64,000 bases of DNA. Source: Powellomyces hirtus. Lineage: Eukaryota > Chytridiomycota > Chytridiomycetes > Spizellomycetales > Powellomycetaceae. Below the pieces are notes generated by a model. It made no database searches and was not told the DNA's origin. It saw only the letters and a program-made list of their open reading frames with translations. The DNA is taken from contig JAHLKG010000006.1 of assembly GCA_025526995.1 (NCBI GenBank), positions 1,054,001 to 1,118,000 of the forward strand. The letters run 5' to 3'. A program made the position numbers and the translations under genes. Numbering within the stretch: the first letter of the stretch is position 1; each line of letters opens with the position of its first letter. Below are positions 57,635 through 64,000 of this stretch, one piece after another.

Positions 57635-59653
57635 ATGACGACCCGCGGGCCACCCCGCCCCTACCGACCGCACCCGCACCGCTCCACATCACCTCCCGCG
57701 AAACCACGCACCATTGTCTCCCTCACCCACCCGCCCACGCACACCACCCTCCCGCCCGCCTTCACGGGCCGCGCGACCTCGGTCGAAAGCTACGAAAAGC
57801 TCAACCGCATCGGCGAAGGGACCTACGGCATCGTCTACCGCGCGCGCCACCGCGCCTCGGGGGCCATTGTCGCGTTGAAGCGGATTCGGATCGAGGAGCA
57901 GACCGAGGGGATGCCCCTCAGTTCGCTGCGAGAGATCTCCCTACTGAAAAAGATCCGACATGAGAATGTCGTCGAGGTCAGGGATGTCGTGGTGGGAAAT
58001 GAGTTAGGTGAGTCGCTTGTCCTTTCCAATGCGCTTTTCAAATACCCCGAATCTCTAAATGGTTGCGTTGCGTTGTGTAGAAAACATCTTCATGGGTAAG
58101 TCCTCGCCTCCATGCCCTTCCCCTTATTTTCGCCCATACCCCTGGATTCATGAGCGATAATCCATTCTGAAACCGCTACCTAACCAATGAGTGATGGAAT
58201 ACTGTCAACAGGTAACCCCCTCCCCCCTAAAAAGACTAGAACCCCAATCTACTTGCTATCACCCATCTCAGCTTTTTCTAACCTCTCACTGTGCTCAGGA
58301 CATGGGAAACCTGATGGACAATGTGATTAGTAAAGGCCCGAGTCCGGGATACACCGATGCCGAAGGTGCGTGCGGGCCGGATGTTTGCAAAAGCAGCAAC
58401 AAAGAATTCGGCATTTGTATGATTTCGCCCGTGTGCTTATCTCGCTCGTATATGTGTGGGTTACCAAAGTCAAATGCCTGATGATCCAGTTGTTGGACGG
58501 ACTCGGTAAGACACCCCTCCATCTGCAAACTGTTGTCTCAGAGATCGACGCGAATCGAAAAACTCATATATCTCCCACCCCCGTCCCCCAGCATATCTGC
58601 ACGACAACTACATCATTCACAGGTAAAACCGTCCCACCCTTGAAAACCTCCCCACACCCCATAATCGGATATACACCCCAGACCCCCTCACGCTCCCACC
58701 CCCACACAGAGACCTGAAAATGACCAATCTCCTGCTCACCTCTGCGGGCGTTCTCAAAATCGGTAAGAAAAGGGAGAAACACCACCTCCCAACGAATCCC
58801 GGGGTTCTCACATGGACGCGACCCCTAACTCTTCTTTTGACACATGTGTGATGGGGGTGTTCTCGTCTTCTAGCGGACTTTGGCCTCGCGCGCACATTCA
58901 GTCTACCCCCGACCCCCATGACCCCCAAAGTCGTCACACTGTGGTACCGCGCCCCGGAACTCCTCCTGGGCGAAAAAACGTACACGACCGCAATCGACAT
59001 GTGGTGGGTTGGAAAAATAAAATAAAAATAAAAAAACAAAAGACGCAGAACCGTGCGCGCGCCTCGAATTAAACCCTTTGACCGTTTCGTTCCTTCCCTG
59101 TGTCGCAACCCCTAGGTCCGTCGGCTGCATCCTCGGCGAACTCCTCCTCTGCCGCCCGCTCCTCCCCGGCAAATCCGAACGCCACCAACTCGTCCTCACC
59201 ACCCAGCTCCTCGGCACCCCCACGCCGCGCATCTGGCCCGCCCTCCCCACCCTCCCCCACGCCTCGGCCATCACCTCCCTCCCCACCGTGCCCTACTCGA
59301 CCCTCGCATCCACGTGTCGCGCCACCGACGCCGCACACTCCCTCCTCATGGCTTTGCTCACGTACGACCCTGCCCGCAGGTCCAGTGTCCACACGGCCCG
59401 CGCCGCAAAGTGGTGGATGGAACACCCGCCCCCGTGTGCTAAGGTCCTGTTGCCGACGTACCCCGAGCCACGCAATGAGGACGCGGGGAAGAGGGAGCGC
59501 GAGCGACGCGGAAAAGAGAAACACAAACATCACGAACAACAACAACACCACCAACACCTCTCCCCGTTGAGAAAACAGGTCAAGCGGCCCTGTGAGGAAC
59601 CCACGGAATGGGAGCTGGGCGCGCCTGCGTTTAAACAGTTTTGCTTTTCGTGA
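57635..59653 (+). CDS. CDK10: Cyclin-dependent kinase 10
   Basis: Nine exons (57635-58007, 58081-58095, 58192-58211, 58299-58365, 58470-58505, 58592-58622, 58710-58762, 58874-59003, 59116-59653) total 1,263 nt, or 420 residues. Seven of the nine are 15-130 nt. Start is the first in-frame ATG. Kinase motifs: G-loop [10 protein letters not shown] (~59-68), [10 protein letters not shown] (catalytic Lys), the cyclin-binding helix [21 protein letters not shown], catalytic [20 protein letters not shown], activation segment [20 protein letters not shown], and [21 protein letters not shown] plus VVVGN.LENIFMVMEYC and MTPKVVTLW fit CDK10 better than CDK11. The C-terminal ~80 residues are a Lys/His-rich tail. 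CDK10 with cyclin M phosphorylates transcription factors in animals. Yeasts lack a clear orthologue. Confidence 0.93.
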
Positions 59654-59992
59654 GAAAATCAAATTTAGAGGAATGACAACAGAAAAAAAAATGTGTGTTG
59701 TACGAGAAATATCGTTTTTTTTTTGAATATTTTTTTATTTTATTTTTTTATTTTGTGAATCTGGTTATGATGTGAAAATGCAAATTAAAAAAAAAAACAT
59801 TTCGCTCACGCGTAATACTAAAATATACAAATAAATTCTGGAAGCCCCGCCCCCCCCCCCCCCCCCTCCCCGCTGGAAAAGAACATGACTACGAAAAAGA
59901 GAAAGAGAGAGAGACAAAAGAAAAAAGAAAAAACCACGGCGTTCGTTCGTGCGTTCGTTCATTCCCTCTCTGCCCGGCGGGCGCAAAACACT
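59654..59992. other. Convergent 3' region, CDK10 / PNO1
   Basis: 339 bp, AT-rich at first (T/A runs around 59710-59800), then a C17 run at 59850-59866. No other feature is visible. Confidence 0.6.
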
Positions 59993-61352
59993 CTAAAACC
60001 GCTCCTTCATCCTCGCGCTCACAGTCCTGAGGTGCGAATATACTTTTCCCGGTGTGCTGCCAAGGATGAGCGCAACAACAGCGTCACGGGCGACACGGAT
60101 ATTGGCAAACGAGCCGAGAATGTGGATCTTGGTGTCGGCAATGACGACGCGGGTGCGCGACGTGTTCTCGATCGCGAATTTCGTCTTGCCGTCCTTGCCC
60201 ACGATGCGCCCCACTGCGCGCGACAGGTTGTCCCCCGCCAGCGTCTTGACGTCCTTGATCTCGAATGTGTCGATAAAGAGGTCGTCGAGCCGGAGGAGCG
60301 CGATGGCGTCCTGAGCGAGAAGAAAAGAAAAAAAAAATACGACATGGATTAACACCATGCCAAAGAAAAGAGGGGTGGTGTGTGTGTGTGTGTGTGTATG
60401 TGCCACCCGCGACATTCTCTCTTTCGTTCCCGTTTTGGTGTGTGTGTGGGGGGTGCCTCTTTTTTTATTATTATTACTTTACCTCAATCTCAAACCCCAG
60501 ACAATACGCCTTGACGAAATCGGCGCCCTTTTGCAGCGCGCCCGCGTCCTCGGTCTGGGGACACGTGCGCATCTCGACCGCTTTGGCTTTGAGGTTGACG
60601 CGCACCTGCAGCTTCATGTGCTCCACGAGCGGCGAGTACAGCTTGAGCCAGTCCTTTTGCAGCGGCGTCAGGCGGTGCGGCGGGACCGGGATGCGCCGGA
60701 AGGAGAGTTTCGACGTCTGCGGCGGAGGAGGGGGGGCGAGAGGTGAGAAGAAGGGTAAGGGTCTATGTGTGTGTGTGTGTGTGTGTGTTTCTTTGCGCCG
60801 CCTTTTTTTAAGCGCGGATTGGGACGGCACACACTGCACGGGTTGATGGGGGGGGGGGGGGGTTCTCATTCAGGGGAGGCGGGGGGAAAACGGCCCACAA
60901 CGTACCATCAGCTCTCCCGGCTTCACCTTCCCGAACCGCGGTTTCGCGGATGTGCGCTCGGCCGCTGCTCCATCCACCGCCATCGCATCACCCGCAGGCG
61001 CAACCTCCGTATCCATATCCACACCTTCACCACCGCCTTCACCACCTTCACCACCGCCGCTGGTCGTCTTCGTCTTATGTTTGCGTCTCGGTTTCCGGCC
61101 CGCCGCTCGTGGCAGGGCATTCGGCCCCGCATTCCCCGCACCGTCGACAGTCCCAGCCCCACTCGCGCCATCCGTATCCATCTCCATCGCGTGCGTCGTC
61201 GTCGTCGTCGTCGTCACCCGGGCCCGCTGCCGCCGCTTCCGTTTCGGTGTTGCCGTGGGAATCGCATTCGTGCTCTCGAGGGGTGCGGCCATGGTACGTG
61301 CACCACCGTCGCCTGCGCTTGCGTCCGATTTCTTTTTATCTGCTCGAGTCAT
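59993..61352 (-). CDS. PNO1: Ribosome-assembly factor Pno1/Dim2
   Basis: Three exons (61352-60906, 60716-60483, 60310-59993), each in phase 0, total 999 nt, or 332 residues. The N-terminal ~150 residues are a low-complexity Ala/Gly/Lys region, longer than in yeast. The conserved core starts [20 protein letters not shown] and continues [79 protein letters not shown] (the KH-like GRIxGKDG loop) and ends [17 protein letters not shown]. Dim2 binds pre-18S rRNA at the 3' end with Nob1 in pre-40S particles and protects site D until final cleavage. Intron 1 holds a G15 run and a TG microsatellite. Confidence 0.97.
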
Positions 61353-61783
61353 GGTGTTGAGTAACGGGGGGCAAATGCTAGGAAGCGGGAATGACAATGA
61401 AACAAAAAAAAAAAACTAAATGCACACTGTAGGAAATATGGGCCAAAGTGCCTTCGTTTGCTTTTGTTTTGTTTCTTTTTCGCGTCTCTCGCCCTCTCGA
61501 CTTCGAAATTTGGTTTTTGCATGACTGCGCCGCTATGCATACATATAGGATCACACCCAATCCGGGGCTCGCGTTTTCAATGTTTTGTATGTTTCAAGAT
61601 GGAAAGCGTGACTGTTTTATTTCGCAAATGTACAAAATGAGTAAGTGTCCCCCCGAGGATGAGGTAGGGGGTTGAACAAAACTAAATGAAAGCGTGGTGC
61701 GTGTGTGTGTGTGTGTGTGTGTGGAACTTGACATGAATGGAATTTTTTTTTGGCCAAGTGTTCTTCTCCTTTTGTTTTTGTTT
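61353..61783. other. Promoter of PNO1 and 3' flank of the second histidine kinase
   Basis: 431 bp. It contains a TG microsatellite at about 61701-61721 and an A-run near 61407-61417. No TATA box could be chosen confidently. Confidence 0.45.
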
Positions 61784-64000
61784 CTAACAGAGGTCGCGGA
61801 GTCGCGTGACAAGGTCCTTGATCAACAAGGGTTTGGATAGGAACGAGTTCTACATATAAAAAAAACCGCCCAGAGTCAGCAAAGCAACGAGTCTACCCGG
61901 TCATGAATTCTTTTTCTTTCCCATGCAGCGTTCTCATCTCAAAAACTCACCATGCCAACCAACAAGCATTTTTGCCGTTCCGCCTCGCCTCGTTCCGCCG
62001 TGACCGCAATAATCGGGATCGCACAGCCCTTCTCCCTCAACAGGCGCGTGGCGGTGATGCCATCCATATTCGGCATTCGGATGTCCATAAGGACGGCATC
62101 AAAGCCCTCGGTGTTTTCTTGCCACGTCCGCACCGCCTCCATGCCATCGCTTGCAATCGTGACCGCGCACCCCAGCTTTTTCAGGATCTGTGCGAGCACT
62201 TTTTGGCACAGCATGTTGTCTTCCGCCGCGAGGATCCGCAGCCCGAGCGGGTTGTGAGGGTCAAAATCCGAACACGAGGACATGACAGAGGAGGTGTCGG
62301 AGCGGGTGTCGTGGAAGTAGGCCGGTTCGTGCTGGTGAGGTGTGGGTGCGCGAGGACGTTGTAGGGAGGTGGTGTTGGTGGTAGCGGGGTACGTGGGCCG
62401 GGTGAGGTAGGGGGGAGAGGTGTGGTGGTGCTGTTGCTCTTGCTGCTGCTGCTGCTGTTGCTCTTGCTGTTGCTGTTGGGGTTGTTGCTGGACGTTGTTG
62501 TACGCTAGGCGCGAAGCGGGTTGATAACGTTGCTGCAATTGCGGTTGTTGCTGTTGTTTTTGCGGCTGCTGCTGCTGCTGGGGCTGGCCGTGTTGATAAT
62601 ACTCTGGTTGCTGCTGCTGTTGCTGCTGTGGTTGGCCGTACCCAGTGTGATGGTTGTATTCCACTTGCTGCTGCTGCTGCGGCTGCTGTGGTGGCCCATA
62701 TCCCGCGTGCTGACTATACTCTGACTGCTGCTGCTGCTGAAGCTGCGGTTGTGGCTGACCGTATCCAGTGCGCTGATTGTAATCGGAATGCTGCTGCTGA
62801 CCCATTGGCATTGGTATCCAATAACTCTCTCGCTCCTGGTATCCTCCATTAAAAAGATGCTCCGGTGGCCGCTGGTACGTCGCTGGAGGCGGTGGCGGCG
62901 GCGATGAGGCATTCTCAATCTCAGACACAGGCGTGACTTGCATCGTCGAGAATTCCTGCACCTTTCGCCCTGGGTACTTTACAATCGGCGGTGAGACCAA
63001 ACGACATCCGAGCCCCGCCGCCGAGATCGGGAGCTGCGGTTGCGGTGGCACACCATCAAACTGCATGTGCTGCACCGCCACGGGTGTCGATGGAGGGTAG
63101 CTGTTGGCCGAGACGTGGGGCGGTGGCCGGATGGTGTCCATGGGCAACCTGACTTCTGGGACGCGTTCCGAGGCACACGAGTGAGTGGGTGGGGCGGGAT
63201 GGGGTTGGTTTTCGGACACGACGGTCATGTTGGAAGAGGGGCGGTGGAGTGCGGACCCGGAACGGTCGGTGCCAATGTACCCGAGGGAGTGGATTGTGGA
63301 AGAGGATCCGAATCGTGACGATGGGGAGGCGAAATCGAGGCTTTGGTTGCTAAAGGACGCTGCTAATGATAGGTCGGGGTTGGAGAGCTGGCTCTCGCTC
63401 TGCGTCGTCGAGATGCGTCGCCCGTCACCCGGCTCCGACGTTGCGTGCGCGAGTTCGTTCCGAGACATGATGGGCCCACTGTTCCCTGGTTGCTCTCGTC
63501 CAACTCTCTTTTTCGCTGCCGCCGAGGGGTCCGGGATGACTTCCAGAGGCAACTTGAACCAAAAGGTGGTTCCATTGCGTCCGACTTGCTGCGAACTGTC
63601 GACCCCGATTTGGCCTCCCATGGCCTCGACCGCCATGGCACAAATGGACAGGCCGAGTCCCGCTCCACCGATACCAAGCACACCCAGTACCTCCTTGTCT
63701 CCCGTGCCCGGTTCGGCCGGCTTTTGCCAATATCGCTGAAAGACGAGTGGTTGTTCTTCTTTGGCGATCCCTCGGCCCGTATCCGTCACGGCAAAGCGGT
63801 AGCACAGGCCGCTGGGTTCAGATGGGTCGTATTTGACCGATACAGTGATGAATCCTCTATCGGTAAACTTGATGGCATTGCCAATCAGGTTGATCAGGAT
63901 TCGCTTGAAATTCACGGCATCGCCCATGACCCATTCGGGCAAGCGTCCGGTCGTATTCCCGTGCCACGCCAGACTCAGTAGAACATCCTTGTCGTGGAGC
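61784..64000 (-). CDS. Hybrid histidine kinase, 3' part (HATPase, Gln-rich linker, receiver)
   Basis: The last exon is 61849-61784 (22 codons with stop). It is joined by a 95-nt intron to a long exon that runs from 61951 past the right edge, so the sensor region and phospho-His are outside the window. The ATPase domain has N box LIGNAIKFTD, G1 DTGRGI and G2 GGAGLGLSI. A ~430-residue linker follows, Ser-rich first and then Gln/Tyr-rich with tandem repeats. The receiver has LAAEDNMLCQKVL, the phospho-Asp in FDAVLMDIRMPNMDG, and the conserved Lys supplied by the final exon (NSFLSKPLLIKDL). The Gln-rich linker between kinase and receiver is much longer than usual. It is not a copy of the kinase at 24680-28520: motifs and linker differ. 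Confidence 0.9.
62400..62810 (-). repeat. Gln/Tyr-rich tandem repeat coding region
   Basis: On the minus strand about four units of the pattern TGYGQPQ...QQQQ..EY.QH occur, followed by long Gln runs. The DNA is CAG/CAA-rich and imperfect, so the repeat is old enough to have drifted but keeps its periodicity. Confidence 0.85.

Noticed and set aside
60377..60397. TG repeats in the PNO1 introns as telomeric or CRISPR-like sequence.
   Set aside because: They are simple dinucleotide microsatellites, with no spacer structure or telomere unit.

Overview
The window is nuclear DNA of a fungus, most likely an early-diverging one of chytrid type. Nearly every gene is interrupted by short spliceosomal introns (mostly 40-130 nt, GT...AG, several with a visible CTRAY-like branch site). 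It carries a secreted fungalysin-type (M36) metalloprotease, two hybrid histidine kinases and a Pns1/CTL membrane protein, which fit a fungus. It also keeps genes that yeasts have lost or reduced: a BK/Slo-type potassium channel, CDK10, SPF45 and a full-length NIPBL-type Scc2. The lineage call is inference from gene content, not from a marker phylogeny.

I rebuilt the spliced genes by hand from donor and acceptor sites and family conservation. In every complete model the exon lengths sum to a multiple of three.

Layout. 1-697 (-): 3'-truncated multi-pass membrane protein. 1602-6621 (-): one 1,539-residue gene joining a J-domain, an FN3 domain, two SAM domains and a U-box. 7371-10072 (+): membrane-anchored amidohydrolase with 10- and 12-nt exons. 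10476-14381 (-): BK-like K+ channel. 14505-14576 (-): tRNA-Trp, followed at 14733-15085 by a small element with 38-bp perfect inverted repeats. 17275-19761 (+): intronless M36 protease with a long charged tail. 21764-23931 (+): unrecognised acidic/Ser-rich, probably nuclear protein. 24680-28520 (-): soluble hybrid histidine kinase. 30031-30897 (+): intronless protein that closely resembles plant cycloeucalenol cycloisomerase. 31145-38819 (-): 24-exon SCC2. 39390-40006 (-): small basic protein. 41913-43910 (+): PNS1. 44457-46214 (-): mitochondrial succinate-CoA ligase beta. From 46560 to 61352 there is a dense run of mainly RNA and signalling genes: HRP1 (+), MOB1 (-), CNB1 (+), SPF45 (-), PAF1 (+), THO1 (-), CDK10 (+), PNO1 (-). 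They are arranged as alternating divergent and convergent pairs. 61784-64000 (-): 3' part of a second hybrid histidine kinase with a Gln/Tyr-rich linker.

There are no operons; neighbouring genes share short divergent promoter regions (205-750 bp). The points I find most interesting are the J/FN3/SAM/SAM/U-box fusion (a possible one-chain chaperone-adaptor plus ubiquitin ligase) and a cyclopropyl-sterol isomerase homologue in a fungus.
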